A stretch of DNA of 64,000 nt from Streptomyces clavifer (GTDB lineage: Bacteria; Actinomycetota; Actinomycetes; Streptomycetales; Streptomycetaceae). Where the stretch lies: assembly GCA_014651175.1 (NCBI GenBank), contig BMWJ01000004.1:186001-250000 (forward strand), given 5' to 3'. Of this stretch, positions 26,949 through 36,704 are shown one piece after another. The notes below the pieces were generated by a model. It did not search any database and was not told where the DNA came from. It saw only the letters and a list, made by a program, of their open reading frames with translations. The translations under genes and the position numbers were made by a program. Position 1 is the stretch's first letter, and each line of letters starts with the position of its first letter.

Positions 26949-28649
26949 TCAGAGCGGGGCCTCCCACACCACCGTCGTGCCGGCGCCTTCCTCCCCGGGC
27001 CCGTAACGGCTCGCTCCCCCCAGCGACTCAGCACGGCGGGCGAGGTTGCGCAGTCCGCTGCGCCTCCCGCTGTCCGGGATGCCGACCCCGTCGTCGGCGA
27101 CGCACAGCCGCACGGCGTCCCTCCCGTCCGGCAGGACGGCGGTCGCGTCCACGCTCACCTCGACGTGTGAGGCCCGTGCGTGCCGGAAGACGTTGGACAG
27201 CGCCTCCCGCAGGGCGGCGATCAGGTTCTTGCCCGTGAGCTCCCCGACGAGCGAGTCGACGGGCCCCAGGAAACGGTGCGTCGGCTTGAACCCCAGGGGC
27301 ACGGCCGCCATGTTGATCTCCCGAAGCACCCGGGTCCGCAGTCCGGACGGGGCCTCGGCCGGCTCCTGCTGCAGCGCGAAAATGGCCGTACGGATCTCCT
27401 GGATGGTCACGTCCAGTTCGTCGACGGCCCGTCCGACACCGGCCTGCACCCCGGGGACCGCCGAGCGGCGCTGGGCCCGCTCCAGCATCATCCCCGTGGC
27501 GAACAGACGCTGGATGACCAGGTCGTGGAGGTCCCGCGCGATCCGGTCCCGGTCCTCGTACACGGCGAGCCGCTCCCGGTCCCGCTGGGTCTCGGCCACC
27601 TTGAGGGCCAGCGCGGCCTGCGCGGCGAACTGCGTGGCCAGCGTCCGCTCCGACTCCGTGAAGGGCCGCTCACCCCGCTTCCGGAGGATGGAGAGCGCGC
27701 CCAGCACCCGTCCGCCGCTGCTCAGGGGAAGCAGCATCTGCGGTCCGAACCGATCGGCCAGCCTGGTGATCACGCGCGGGTCGGTGGCCGCGTCGTCCAC
27801 GAAGACCGCCTCCCCCCTGCGGAGAGCCGCGACCACAGGGCTGTGAGCCGGAATGATCACGCCCAGGGAGGTGGACGGCTGGTCGCCGGCGCCGGCGACG
27901 ATCTCCAGGCCCCCCTCCTCGGCCGGCAGCAGCACGATCCCCGCGGCGGAGCCGGCGAGACGACGAGCCTGCTCGGCGACGACGGTCAGCGCGTCTTCGG
28001 CGTCCCCGCCCGACAGCAGTGCCGTGGTGACCGCGACCGAGCCGTCGATCCACCGTTCGCGCTGCCGCGCAGCCTCGTACGTCCGCGCGTGGCCGATGGC
28101 GATTCCGGCCTCCGTCGCGAGCACGCTCAGCATGTGCAGGTCGTCGTCGTCGAACGGCGCGCCGCACCGCTTCTCCGCCACGTAGAGGTTCCCGAACACA
28201 TCGCCCCGGACCCGGATCGGGACTCCGAGGAAGGTCCGCATCCTCGGGTGGGAGCGCGGGAAACCGGCCGAGCGCGGGTCGGCCGAAAGATCGTTCAGCC
28301 TGATGGGGACCGGGTCCCGGATCAGCGCGCCCAGGAGACCCGTACGGCCGTCCGGCGGGCGTCCGATGGCGTGGGCGACCTCGTCGGGCACCCCGTGGGT
28401 GACGAAGTCGGAGAGGCTGTCGCCCGGTTCGTCGACGACGCCGATGGCACCGTAGCGGGCGTGGGTGAGTTCGGCCGCGGTCGCGCAGATGCGGTCGAGG
28501 GTGGAGCGGAGCTCCAGGCCCGTGCCGACGGACCTCGTGCCTTCCAGCAGCTGCGGGACGCGTGCGGTCAGCTCCGCGGCGAGCCCCTGAAGGCCTCCGT
28601 CGTCCTGTGTCGCGGCTCCGGGCGAGTCCTTCGGGTCCGGCTCGGCCAT
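26949..28649 (-). CDS. GAF-domain sensor histidine kinase (DevS/DosS-like)
   Basis: A 566-residue soluble kinase with two GAF domains (about 45-195 and 215-355). A HisKA_3 domain carries the phospho-acceptor His in IARDLHDLVIQRLFA (about 377), and a C-terminal ATPase has EALSNVFRHARA and VADDGVGIPDSGRRSGLRNL. The first GAF segment GFPRSHPRMRTFLGVPIRV closely follows mycobacterial DevS/DosS, where a His in this domain holds heme for oxygen, NO or CO sensing. No response regulator is adjacent, so it is an orphan kinase. It lies next to cydDC, which fits a gas or redox role, by inference. Confidence 0.92.
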   Translation of the reverse strand: MAEPDPKDSPGAATQDDGGLQGLAAELTARVPQLLEGTRSVGTGLELRSTLDRICATAAELTHARYGAIGVVDEPGDSLSDFVTHGVPDEVAHAIGRPPDGRTGLLGALIRDPVPIRLNDLSADPRSAGFPRSHPRMRTFLGVPIRVRGDVFGNLYVAEKRCGAPFDDDDLHMLSVLATEAGIAIGHARTYEAARQRERWIDGSVAVTTALLSGGDAEDALTVVAEQARRLAGSAAGIVLLPAEEGGLEIVAGAGDQPSTSLGVIIPAHSPVVAALRRGEAVFVDDAATDPRVITRLADRFGPQMLLPLSSGGRVLGALSILRKRGERPFTESERTLATQFAAQAALALKVAETQRDRERLAVYEDRDRIARDLHDLVIQRLFATGMMLERAQRRSAVPGVQAGVGRAVDELDVTIQEIRTAIFALQQEPAEAPSGLRTRVLREINMAAVPLGFKPTHRFLGPVDSLVGELTGKNLIAALREALSNVFRHARASHVEVSVDATAVLPDGRDAVRLCVADDGVGIPDSGRRSGLRNLARRAESLGGASRYGPGEEGAGTTVVWEAPL

Positions 28650-28710
28650 GAACCGAGCCTAATGAGTGGCCATCGGTCCGGAAAGTCGGACGCCCGGTCG
28701 GCCCGCCGTG

Positions 28711-31700
28711 TCAGGGCCGCGCAGATGAAGCCACGTGCTCCTCCGCGACCGGCCGCGCCGTCACGGCCCTCACCGGCACGGGCGCCTGCTCGCGTTCCAG
28801 CATCCGGCGCAGCGGCCCGTCCTGCGCGGCCAGAGCGGCGTACGGCCCCTGCTGCACCACTCTGCCCCCGTCCAGCACCAGAATCTCGTCCACGGCGTCG
28901 AGTCCGCCCAGCCGGTGCGTGATCAGCACGGTGGTCCTCCCCCGCGTGGCGGCCAGCAGGTCAGCGGTCAGGGCGTCCGCCGTCGCCAGGTCGAGGTGCT
29001 CCGCCGGCTCGTCCAGGACGAGAACGGGGAAGTCGGCGAGAAGCGCCCTGGCCAGGGCGAGCCTCTGCCGTTGTCCGCCCGAGAGGCGGGCACCGTGTTC
29101 GCCCACCGGGGTGTCCAGACCGTCCGGCAGAGACTGCACCCAACTCAGCAGCCGGGCCCCGGCCAGCGCGTCCCGCAGCTCGTCGTCCGTCGCCCCGGTG
29201 CGCGCGAGCCGCAGATTCTCCCGGATGGAGCTGTCGAAGACGTGGGCGTCCTGGGCACACAGTCCGACAAAGGTCCGGACCGTGTCCCCGTCCAGCGCGG
29301 ACGCCTCGACACCACCGAGGCGGTACGTCCCTTCCCGGGCGTCCAGGAAGCGGAGCAGGCCCTGCGCGAGCGTGGTCTTTCCCGATCCGGACGGGCCCAC
29401 GACGGCCACCCGCTTCCCGGCGGTCAACGTCAGATCGACCGAGGCCAGCGCGTCGTGCCCCGCCCCCTCGTACCGGGCCGACAGCCCTCGTACGACGAGC
29501 GGGAAGGGCGTGCCGGGTGTCTCCGCCGGCGTGACGGGCTCACGGACCGGCACGGGGGCGTCCAGGACCTCGTACACCCGCTCCGCACTCCGCTTGATCC
29601 GCTGGCGGTACTGCACGGCGAGCGGCAGTCCCGTCACGGCCTCGAAGGCCGCGAGCGGGGTGAGGACCACGACGGCGAGCTCCACGCCTGCCAGCCGTCC
29701 GTCGTACACCGCGGGAAGGGCGACGGCTGCCGCACCCACGACGGTGAGTCCGCAGAGCAGGGCGGAGAGCCCACCGCCGAGTGCGGTCGCGGTCGCCGCG
29801 CGGGAAGCGATCCGGGTGAGGGCGGCGTCGGCCCCGCGCACGAGCTCCTTGCGTGCCGGCAGCGCCCCCGCGACGGTCAGCTCGGCCGTCCCGGCCAGCA
29901 GATCGGCGACGCGGACGGCCAGTGCGGACCGTGCGGGCGCCAGCCGGCGCTCGGCGTGCCGGGCGCACGCGCCGCTCACCAGTGGTACGCCCACGCCCGC
30001 CAGGAGCAGGCCGACGGCCAGCACGGCGCCCGCCTCGGGGAGCAGCCAGCCGGTGAACCCGACGGCCGCCGTCCCGACCGCGAGCGCGGTTCCCGCGGGC
30101 AGCAGCCAGCGCAGCCAGTAGTCCTGCAGCGCGTCCACGTCGGAGACGAGCCGGGACAGCAGGTCGCCGCGCCGTGTCGTACGCAGTCCGGCGGGCGCGA
30201 TGCGTTCGAGCCCGCGATACACGGCGACCCTGAGCTCCGCGAGCATCCTGAGCACCGCGTCGTGCGACACCAGCCGCTCCGCGTAGCGGAACACCGCACG
30301 CCCGGTACCGAAGGCGCGGGTCGCGGTGACGGCGACCATCAGATAGAGGACCGGCGGCTGTTCCGAGGCGCGTGAGATCAGCCATCCGGAGACTGCCATG
30401 AGGCCGACGGACGAGCCCACGGCGAGGCTGCCCAGCAACAGGGCCAGTCCCAGCTTGCCGTGCTGGGCACCGGCGGCCTCCCGGACCCGGGCGAGCACCC
30501 GTCCGCCGGCCCGGGGAGCCGTGTCCTTCAGCAGTCCCGGGTCCGCCGCCTCGGTACGCCCGCCGGCGGCCGGGGCTCCCGAGCCGGCCGGGACCCGCGA
30601 AGGTGCCGCAGCGGCCCCGGGAGACCCTGCGGCCCTCGGCTCCAGGGTCACCACCCGGTCCGCGACCGAGAGCAGTGCCGGACGGTGCACGACCAGCAGG
30701 ACCGTGCGTCCCACCGCCAGCCTCCGTACGGCATCGACGATGCCCGCCTCCGTCTCCCCGTCCAGGCTCGCCGTCGGCTCGTCGAGGAGCAGCAGGGGAC
30801 GGTCGGCGAGGAACGCCCGTGCGAGCGCGAGGCGTTGCCGCTGTCCGGCGGACAGTCCGGCCCCGTCCTCCCCCAGCAGGGTCCGCGGGCCGTCCGCGAG
30901 ACCCGCCACGAAGTCGTACGCCCCTGCCTCGCGCAGCGCCGCCATGACCGCGTCGTCGTCCGCGTCCGGGCGCGCCAGCCGTACGTTCTCCTCGATCGTC
31001 CCGGCGAAGAGGTGCGGACGCTGGGGGACCCAGGCGATCTGCTCGCGCCAGCGTTCGGCGGAGAGGCCGGACAGGTCGGTACCGCCGACCAGCACCCGTC
31101 CCTCGTCGGGCTGCGCGAATCCCAGCACCACGCTCAGGAGCGTGGACTTGCCCACTCCGCTGGGTCCGACCAGGGCGACGGTCTCTCCTGGCTCCACCAC
31201 CAGCGATGCCGAGTCCAGGGAGGGCTCGGTACGGCCCGCGTGCCGGACCGTGACACCCTCCAGCTCCAGCCGCGGTGACGGCGGAACGTCCCCGGACCCA
31301 CGGGCCGGGGGCTCGGTCTCCAGCACCGAGAAGATCTCCTCCGCGGCGGAGAGTCCCTCCGCCGCCGCGTGGTACTGGGCCCCGACCTGGCGGATCGGCA
31401 GATATGCCTCGGGCGCCAGGATGAGGATGACCAGGCCGGTGTAGAGGTCGAGTTCGCCGTGGACGAGGCGCATCCCGATCGTGACGGCGACCAGGGCAAC
31501 GGAGAGGGTCGCCAGCAGCTCCAGGGCGAAGGAGGACAGGAACGCGATCCGGAGCGTCTTCAGAGTGGCCTGACGGTACTGCGACGTGATGGCGCGGATC
31601 GATTCGGCCTGCGCCTTGGCACGCCCGAAGACCTTCAGTGTCGGCAGCCCCGCGACCACGTCGAGGAAGTGTCCGGAAAGCCGCGACAGCAGCTGCCACT

Positions 31701-32265
31701 GACGGTCCATCCGCGACTGGGTGGCCCAGCCGATCAGGATCATGAAGAGCGGGATGAGCGGCAGCGTGACGACGATGATCGCGGCCGACACCCAGTCCTC
31801 GGTGGCGATCCTGGCCAGGACCGCCACCGGCACCACGACCGCGAGCCCGAGCTGCGGGAGGTAGCGCGAGAAGTAGTCGTCCAGCGCGTCGACACCCCGT
31901 GTGGCCAGAGCCACCAGCGAACCGGTGCGCCGCCCGCTCAGCCATTCCGGGCCGAGCTCCGCGGCCCGCGCCATGAGACGTCCGCGCAGCTCGGACTTGA
32001 CCGCGGCGCTCGCCCGGTGAGCGGCCAGCTCGGTCAGCCAGGCCACGAGGGCCCGGCCCAGCGCCACGGCGGCGAGCAGGATCAGCGGGGTGCGGAGTCC
32101 GGCGACGGTCAGTCCGTCCTCGAAACCGCCCACCACCACCTCGGCGACGAGCATGGCCTGCGCGATGACCAGGGCAGCACCGACCAGCCCGAGTCCCACC
32201 ACGGCAGCCAGGAAGAAGCGAGTGGCGCGGGCGTAGCGAAGAAGGCGCGGGTCGATCGGTTTCAC
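28711..32265 (-). CDS. cydDC: CydD-CydC fused heterodimeric thiol reductant ABC exporter
   Basis: A 1184-residue fusion of two ABC half-transporters, each with membrane helices then an ATPase. The first half (CydD-like) has GPSGVGKST, LSAGQRQRLALARAF and LLLLDEPTASLDGE. The second (CydC-like) has GPSGSGKTT, LSGGQRQRLALARALL and LVLDEPAEHLD. CydDC exports cysteine or glutathione-type thiols and is needed to assemble cytochrome bd. The separate E. coli genes are fused here, as in other Streptomyces. The GTG start lies inside a perfect parS site (32259-32272). It is 118 bases downstream of cydB, with a hairpin between. Confidence 0.95.
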   Translation of the reverse strand: MKPIDPRLLRYARATRFFLAAVVGLGLVGAALVIAQAMLVAEVVVGGFEDGLTVAGLRTPLILLAAVALGRALVAWLTELAAHRASAAVKSELRGRLMARAAELGPEWLSGRRTGSLVALATRGVDALDDYFSRYLPQLGLAVVVPVAVLARIATEDWVSAAIIVVTLPLIPLFMILIGWATQSRMDRQWQLLSRLSGHFLDVVAGLPTLKVFGRAKAQAESIRAITSQYRQATLKTLRIAFLSSFALELLATLSVALVAVTIGMRLVHGELDLYTGLVILILAPEAYLPIRQVGAQYHAAAEGLSAAEEIFSVLETEPPARGSGDVPPSPRLELEGVTVRHAGRTEPSLDSASLVVEPGETVALVGPSGVGKSTLLSVVLGFAQPDEGRVLVGGTDLSGLSAERWREQIAWVPQRPHLFAGTIEENVRLARPDADDDAVMAALREAGAYDFVAGLADGPRTLLGEDGAGLSAGQRQRLALARAFLADRPLLLLDEPTASLDGETEAGIVDAVRRLAVGRTVLLVVHRPALLSVADRVVTLEPRAAGSPGAAAAPSRVPAGSGAPAAGGRTEAADPGLLKDTAPRAGGRVLARVREAAGAQHGKLGLALLLGSLAVGSSVGLMAVSGWLISRASEQPPVLYLMVAVTATRAFGTGRAVFRYAERLVSHDAVLRMLAELRVAVYRGLERIAPAGLRTTRRGDLLSRLVSDVDALQDYWLRWLLPAGTALAVGTAAVGFTGWLLPEAGAVLAVGLLLAGVGVPLVSGACARHAERRLAPARSALAVRVADLLAGTAELTVAGALPARKELVRGADAALTRIASRAATATALGGGLSALLCGLTVVGAAAVALPAVYDGRLAGVELAVVVLTPLAAFEAVTGLPLAVQYRQRIKRSAERVYEVLDAPVPVREPVTPAETPGTPFPLVVRGLSARYEGAGHDALASVDLTLTAGKRVAVVGPSGSGKTTLAQGLLRFLDAREGTYRLGGVEASALDGDTVRTFVGLCAQDAHVFDSSIRENLRLARTGATDDELRDALAGARLLSWVQSLPDGLDTPVGEHGARLSGGQRQRLALARALLADFPVLVLDEPAEHLDLATADALTADLLAATRGRTTVLITHRLGGLDAVDEILVLDGGRVVQQGPYAALAAQDGPLRRMLEREQAPVPVRAVTARPVAEEHVASSARP

Positions 32266-32272
32266 GTGAAAC
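32259..32272. promoter_or_regulatory. parS: parS site (ParB-binding) over the cydDC start codon
   Basis: GTTTCACGTGAAAC is a perfect consensus match. The GTG initiation codon of cydDC (32263-32265 on the minus strand) lies within it, and the first codons GTG AAA C form the right half. Confidence 0.92.
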
Positions 32273-32341
32273 AGCTCCCCGGGTGAGCTCGTGGCGTTCG
32301 GTTACTCGGTGAGGCGCGTACGGATGCGGCTCTCGTGTCCG

Positions 32342-32374
32342 GGGTGCGCGTGCGGGTTCGGAGCACGCGCACCC
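32342..32374. terminator. Hairpin between cydB and cydDC
   Basis: A perfect 12-bp stem (GGGTGCGCGTGC with GCACGCGCACCC) and a 9-base loop. A TTTTT run follows on the plus strand, not on the minus strand on which the genes lie. It may reduce readthrough from cydAB into cydDC or be an mRNA processing element. Confidence 0.5.
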
Positions 32375-32383
32375 GGTGCTTTT

Positions 32384-33385
32384 TCAGTGCGGATCGGCGA
32401 TGTGCTGTGTGCCGATGCGCTTGCGGAACACCCAGTACGTCCAGCCCTGGTACAGCAGCACCACTGGAGTGGCGATGCCGGCGCACCACGTCATGATCGT
32501 GAGGGTGTACGGGGTGGACGAGGCGTTGGTGACCGTGAGGTTCCACGCCTCGTTCAGCGAGGACGGCATGACGTTGGGGAAGAGGGTCAGGAAGAGCATC
32601 GCCACGGCTGCGGTGATGGTCAGGCCCGAGAGCGCGAACGACCAGCCCTCGCGTCCCGCCGCGATGGCCCCGATCGCCCCCACCAGCGACAGCACGGCGA
32701 CGGTCATCGCCAGCAGGCTCCAGCCGTCGCCGTTCTCCGCCTGGGTCCAGACCAGGAAGCCCAGCGCGAGCACCGCGGTGACCGGACCGAGCTTGAGCGC
32801 CAGCGTGCGCGCCCGCCCCCGGATGTCCCCGACGGTCTTGAGCCCGGCGAACACCGCACCGTGGAAGGTGAAGAGCGTCAGCGTGACCAGTCCGCCCAGG
32901 AGGGCGTACGGGTTGAGCAGGTCCCAGAGGTTGCCGACGTACTCCATGTCGGCATCGATCTTCACTCCGCGGACGATGTTCCCGAAGGCCACGCCCCAGA
33001 GGAAGGCCGGTATCAGTGAGGTCCAGAAGATCGCGTGTTCCCAGTTGGTCTGCCAGCGCTCCTCGGGGCGCTTGGCCCGGTACTCGAAGGCCACACCCCG
33101 CACGATCAGACACAGCAGGATGACCAGCAGCGGGAGGTAGAAGCCGGAGAACAGCGTGGCGTACCACTCGGGGAACGCGGCGAAGGTCGCGCCTCCGGCA
33201 CTGAGCAGCCACACCTCGTTGCCGTCCCAGACCGGCCCGATCGTGTTGATCAGGACGCGCCGTTCCTTGCGGTCACGGGCGAGCAGCTTGGTCAGGACTC
33301 CGATGCCGAAGTCGAATCCCTCCAGGAAGAAGTAGCCGATCCAGAGGACGGCGATGAGCACGAACCAGACGTCGTGGAGTTCCAT
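32384..33385 (-). CDS. cydB: Cytochrome bd ubiquinol/menaquinol oxidase subunit II
   Basis: A 333-residue membrane subunit with about eight helices, of the shorter actinobacterial type. The N-terminus MELHDVWFVLIAVLWIGYFF and LEGFDFGIGVLTKLLARD are diagnostic, followed by NEVWLLSAGGATFAAFPEWYATLFSG. With CydA it forms a high-affinity oxygen reductase that does not pump protons. It follows cydA by 18 bases on the same transcript. GGAG lies just upstream of the ATG. Confidence 0.96.
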   Translation of the reverse strand: MELHDVWFVLIAVLWIGYFFLEGFDFGIGVLTKLLARDRKERRVLINTIGPVWDGNEVWLLSAGGATFAAFPEWYATLFSGFYLPLLVILLCLIVRGVAFEYRAKRPEERWQTNWEHAIFWTSLIPAFLWGVAFGNIVRGVKIDADMEYVGNLWDLLNPYALLGGLVTLTLFTFHGAVFAGLKTVGDIRGRARTLALKLGPVTAVLALGFLVWTQAENGDGWSLLAMTVAVLSLVGAIGAIAAGREGWSFALSGLTITAAVAMLFLTLFPNVMPSSLNEAWNLTVTNASSTPYTLTIMTWCAGIATPVVLLYQGWTYWVFRKRIGTQHIADPH

Positions 33386-33403
33386 CTCTCAGCTCCGCTG
33401 TTC

Positions 33404-34912
33404 TCAGTAGGAGAAGGCCATCGGCCGGTCGGCGTCATGGTCGTGGCCGCCGATCCTGGTGGGCGGGTTGAGGTCGGCCTCCGTGAGTTCGGGCGGCCCG
33501 GCCTTGACGTACTTCACGAGCAGCTTGACCTCGACCACGGCGAGCACCGCGTACAGAGCGGTGAAGACGATCATCGATGTGAGGACCTCACCCTGCGAGA
33601 CGCCGGGGGAGACCGCGTCGCGCGTCTGGAACACGCCGTAGACGACCCAGGGCTGGCGGCCCATCTCGGTGAAGATCCATCCCCAGGAGTTGGCGATCAG
33701 CGGGAAGAGCATGGTCCAGAGGGCGGTGAGCCAGTAGAGCTTGGTCAGTTTCGGGCTGAGTGCCTTGTTCCTGAAGAGCACCAGATGCGGCACCTCGTCC
33801 TCACCCGTGCGCATCGCCGGTGGCAGCAGGAACCTCCGCCGGGTCAGCCACAGTCCCAGCAGGCCGAGCCCGAAGGACGCCATACCGAAGCCGATCATCC
33901 AGCGGAAGCTCCAGAAGGCGACCGGGATGTTGGGCCGGTAGTCGCCCGGGCCGTATGTCTCCACCAGTTGGTCGTTGATGTCATTGATGCCGGGGACGTA
34001 GGAGTTGAAGTCGTTGTCCGCCAGGAAGGACAGCACTCCGGGAATGGAGATCTCCACGGTGTTGTGGCCCTCGGCCACGTCACCGACCGCGAAGAGGGAG
34101 AAGGGCGCACCGTCCTCGCCCTCCCACAGCGCCTCGGCGGCGGCCATCTTCATCGGCTGCTGCTCGAACATCACCTTGCCGAGCGTGTCTCCGCTGACCG
34201 CCGTGAGCGCCCCCGCGGCCACCACCGTCACCAGTCCCAGTCGCAGCGAGGTCCGCATCACCCGGATGTGCTTCCTGCGTGCCAGGTGGAAGGCGGAGAT
34301 GCCGACCATGAAGGCGCCGCCGACCAGGAAGGCCGCCGTGATGGTGTGGAAGAACTGGGCGAGTGCGGTGTTCTGGGTGAGCACCTGCCAGAAGTCCGTG
34401 AGCTCGGCACGACCGCGTTCCTCGTTGATGCGGTAGCCGACCGGATGCTGCATCCAGGAGTTGGCCGCCAGGATGAAGAACGTGGAGAGGATGGTGCCGA
34501 GGGAGACCATCCAGATGCAGGCGAGATGGATCTTCTTCGGCAGCTTGTCCCAGCCGAAGATCCACAGCCCGATGAAGGTCGACTCGAAGAAGAAGGCGAT
34601 CAGCGCCTCGAAGGCGAGCGGGGCTCCGAAGACGTCACCGACGAACCGCGAGTAGTCGGACCAGTTCATCCCGAACTGGAACTCCTGGACGATGCCGGTG
34701 ACCACACCCATGGCGATGTTGATCAGGAAGAGCTTTCCCCAGAACTTGGTGGCCCTGAGGTACTTCTCGTTGTCCGTGCGCACCCAGGCGGTCTGCAGGC
34801 CGGCTGTGAGCGCGGCGAGAGAGATCGTCAATGGGACGAACAGGAAGTGGTAGACGGTGGTGATGCCGAACTGCCATCGCGCCAGAGTCTCTGGTGCCAG
34901 AGCTAGATTCAC
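33404..34912 (-). CDS. cydA: Cytochrome bd oxidase subunit I
   Basis: A 502-residue membrane subunit holding the hemes. The GTG at 34912 is chosen because AAGGAG lies 8 bases upstream and LALAPETLARWQFGI begins there, as in the family; the longer frame from 34942 lacks a site. The His in VYHFLFVPLTI is the likely heme ligand near the N-terminus, and GRQPWVVYGVF is the conserved late signature. The quinol-binding Q-loop (about 240-330) is of the short type. It oxidises menaquinol and reduces oxygen in the low-oxygen branch. A Rex operator lies about 86 bases upstream. Confidence 0.96.
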   Translation of the reverse strand: MNLALAPETLARWQFGITTVYHFLFVPLTISLAALTAGLQTAWVRTDNEKYLRATKFWGKLFLINIAMGVVTGIVQEFQFGMNWSDYSRFVGDVFGAPLAFEALIAFFFESTFIGLWIFGWDKLPKKIHLACIWMVSLGTILSTFFILAANSWMQHPVGYRINEERGRAELTDFWQVLTQNTALAQFFHTITAAFLVGGAFMVGISAFHLARRKHIRVMRTSLRLGLVTVVAAGALTAVSGDTLGKVMFEQQPMKMAAAEALWEGEDGAPFSLFAVGDVAEGHNTVEISIPGVLSFLADNDFNSYVPGINDINDQLVETYGPGDYRPNIPVAFWSFRWMIGFGMASFGLGLLGLWLTRRRFLLPPAMRTGEDEVPHLVLFRNKALSPKLTKLYWLTALWTMLFPLIANSWGWIFTEMGRQPWVVYGVFQTRDAVSPGVSQGEVLTSMIVFTALYAVLAVVEVKLLVKYVKAGPPELTEADLNPPTRIGGHDHDADRPMAFSY

Positions 34913-34997
34913 GCCCTCTTCTCCTTGCGTCGCCGTGATCACAGCCGCTGCTCGCCCCCTTCAATCCCGTTGATCACGGGAGAAAACGGGGCACGCT

Positions 34998-35013
34998 TGT
35001 GAACGCGTTCACA
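34998..35013. promoter_or_regulatory. Rex operator upstream of cydABDC
   Basis: TGTGAACGCGTTCACA is a perfect 16-bp dyad matching the Rex operator (TGTGAACnnnTTCACA-type). The adjoining TTCACAAG at 35014-35021 gives a further half-site. Rex represses cyd genes in S. coelicolor at low NADH/NAD+ and leaves the DNA when NADH rises. Confidence 0.92.
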
Positions 35014-35142
35014 TTCACAAGCAATTATGGCGCACATGGATTCGAAGCGTTCGAGCGGGGGGTGGTTTCCGGCCGACCCGGCCGAGCCACCCGAAATCGG
35101 ACGTCGCACCACCGGGACGAAGCGGGCCACGACGGCCCACAG

Positions 35143-35187
35143 CACGGTGGCCCCGGACCTCGTCACCCGAGGTCCGGGGCCACCGTG
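35143..35187 (-). terminator. Terminator of the aminotransferase gene
   Basis: A perfect 20-bp stem (35143-35162 with 35168-35187) and a 5-base loop, 34 bases beyond the stop of the minus-strand aminotransferase gene. It also insulates the cydA promoter region from that transcript. Confidence 0.9.
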
Positions 35188-35221
35188 GGGCGCGGCCGGC
35201 ACGAGGCCGTCGCGTGCCGCC

Positions 35222-36301
35222 CTACTTCTCCCTGCGGTACGACTCCGCCACCTTCAGGAACATGTCGTTGGCCTCCGTCTCCCCGACGGTGACCCGCACG
35301 CCTTCACCCGCGAACGGCCGGACCACCACACCCGCCCGCTCACACACCGCGGCGAAATCGAGCGTACGGTCGCCGAGCCGCAGCCAGACGAAGTTCGCCT
35401 GGGACTCGGGGACGGTCCAGCCCTGCCGCACCAGCCCCTCACGCACCCTGGTGCGCTCGCCCACCAACGACCCGACCCGGCCAAGCAGCTCGTCCTCGGC
35501 GCGCAGCGAGGCGACCGCGGCATCCTGCGCGACCTGGCTGACCCCGAAGGGGACGGCCGTCTTGCGCAGTGCCGCCGCCACCGGCTCGTGAGCCACGGCG
35601 AAGCCGACCCGCAGCCCCGCCAGGCCGTACGCCTTGGAGAAGGTCCGGAGCACCGCCACATTGGGCCGGTCCCGGTAGATCTCGATGCCGTCCGGCACGT
35701 CGGCGTCCCGGACGAATTCCTTGTACGCCTCGTCGAGCACCACCAGCACGTCCCCGGGCACCCGGTCCAGGAAGCGCTCCAGCTCCGCCCTGCGCACCAC
35801 GGTGCCCGTCGGGTTGTTCGGGTTGCAGACGAAGATCATCCGCGTGCGGTCCGTGATCGCTCCGGCCATCGCGTCCAGATCGTGCACCTCGCCGTCGGCC
35901 AGCGGCACCTTGACCGACGTCGCGCCGCTGACCTGGGTGATGATCGGGTACGCCTCGAAGGAGCGCCAGGCGTAGATGACCTCGTCGCCCGGGCCGGAGG
36001 TGGCCTGCAGCAGCTGCTGCGCCACACCGACCGAGCCGGTGCCGGTGGCGAGGTGCGCGAGAGGCACACCGAACCGGTCGGACAGCTCGTTCATCAGGCC
36101 GGTGCACGCCATGTCCGGGTACCGGTTGAAGTGCGCAGCCGCGGCGAGTGCCGATTCCATCACCCCCGGCAGCGGGGGGTACGGGTTCTCGTTGGAGGAC
36201 AGCTTGAAGGCAACCGGTCCGTCGGCCGACGCCGGCTTCCCCGGCACATAGGCAGGGACGCCGTCCAGCTCGGCGCGCAGCTTGGGGCTCGTCTCGCTCA
36301 C
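35222..36301 (-). CDS. HisC-like histidinol-phosphate/aromatic aminotransferase
   Basis: A 359-residue PLP enzyme of the class I/II aminotransferase fold. Key elements are [15 protein letters not shown] (substrate/fold N-terminus), [22 protein letters not shown] and the PLP Lys in [17 protein letters not shown]. The GTG at 36301 follows GAGGAGG by 7 bases. The gene is not in a histidine operon, so it may be a second HisC-type enzyme or act on aromatic amino acids together with PheA products. It ends in a 20-bp hairpin and is divergent from the LacI regulator gene. Confidence 0.9.
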   Translation of the reverse strand: MSETSPKLRAELDGVPAYVPGKPASADGPVAFKLSSNENPYPPLPGVMESALAAAAHFNRYPDMACTGLMNELSDRFGVPLAHLATGTGSVGVAQQLLQATSGPGDEVIYAWRSFEAYPIITQVSGATSVKVPLADGEVHDLDAMAGAITDRTRMIFVCNPNNPTGTVVRRAELERFLDRVPGDVLVVLDEAYKEFVRDADVPDGIEIYRDRPNVAVLRTFSKAYGLAGLRVGFAVAHEPVAAALRKTAVPFGVSQVAQDAAVASLRAEDELLGRVGSLVGERTRVREGLVRQGWTVPESQANFVWLRLGDRTLDFAAVCERAGVVVRPFAGEGVRVTVGETEANDMFLKVAESYRREK

Positions 36302-36704
36302 CGCAGGTCCTCCTCGACCATCCGTACACATCAATACTGCTCACCTTATGAGGATTGGGCGCCCCTGCGAATGGCCCGGCGGCGAAATCGTTCCGTCCGC
36401 CGGGAAGCACCGGTCGCACGAGGTGCCGGCCGGCTCTCCGGAGGGGGAGCGCTGCCCGACCCGGCGCACGCTGGTGGCTCGCGCCCTGGCGCGCATCCCT
36501 CGAAGGGGTGAGTTGAGACCTCTTCGAGACATGAACCATTGAGCAGGTTCATGCACGCCGACACGAGGGACAACAGCATGCAGACCACCAATAGCCTTAC
36601 ATTGCAAGGCGCTTATCCCTTAATGATCATGCAGAAACGTGCCTGTCGGCGTGTGCATATGCGCCCGGCGCCACCCCCCGTCGGAGCCCTACTATCGGCT
36701 CGCC
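36302..36704. other. Divergent intergenic region with a dyad
   Basis: About 400 bases between the aminotransferase and LacI-family genes. CATGAACC (36530-36537), 8 bases, GGTTCATG (36546-36553) is a perfect inverted repeat with the look of an operator. Positions 36530-36650 are relatively AT-rich. No gene was recognised. Confidence 0.5.
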
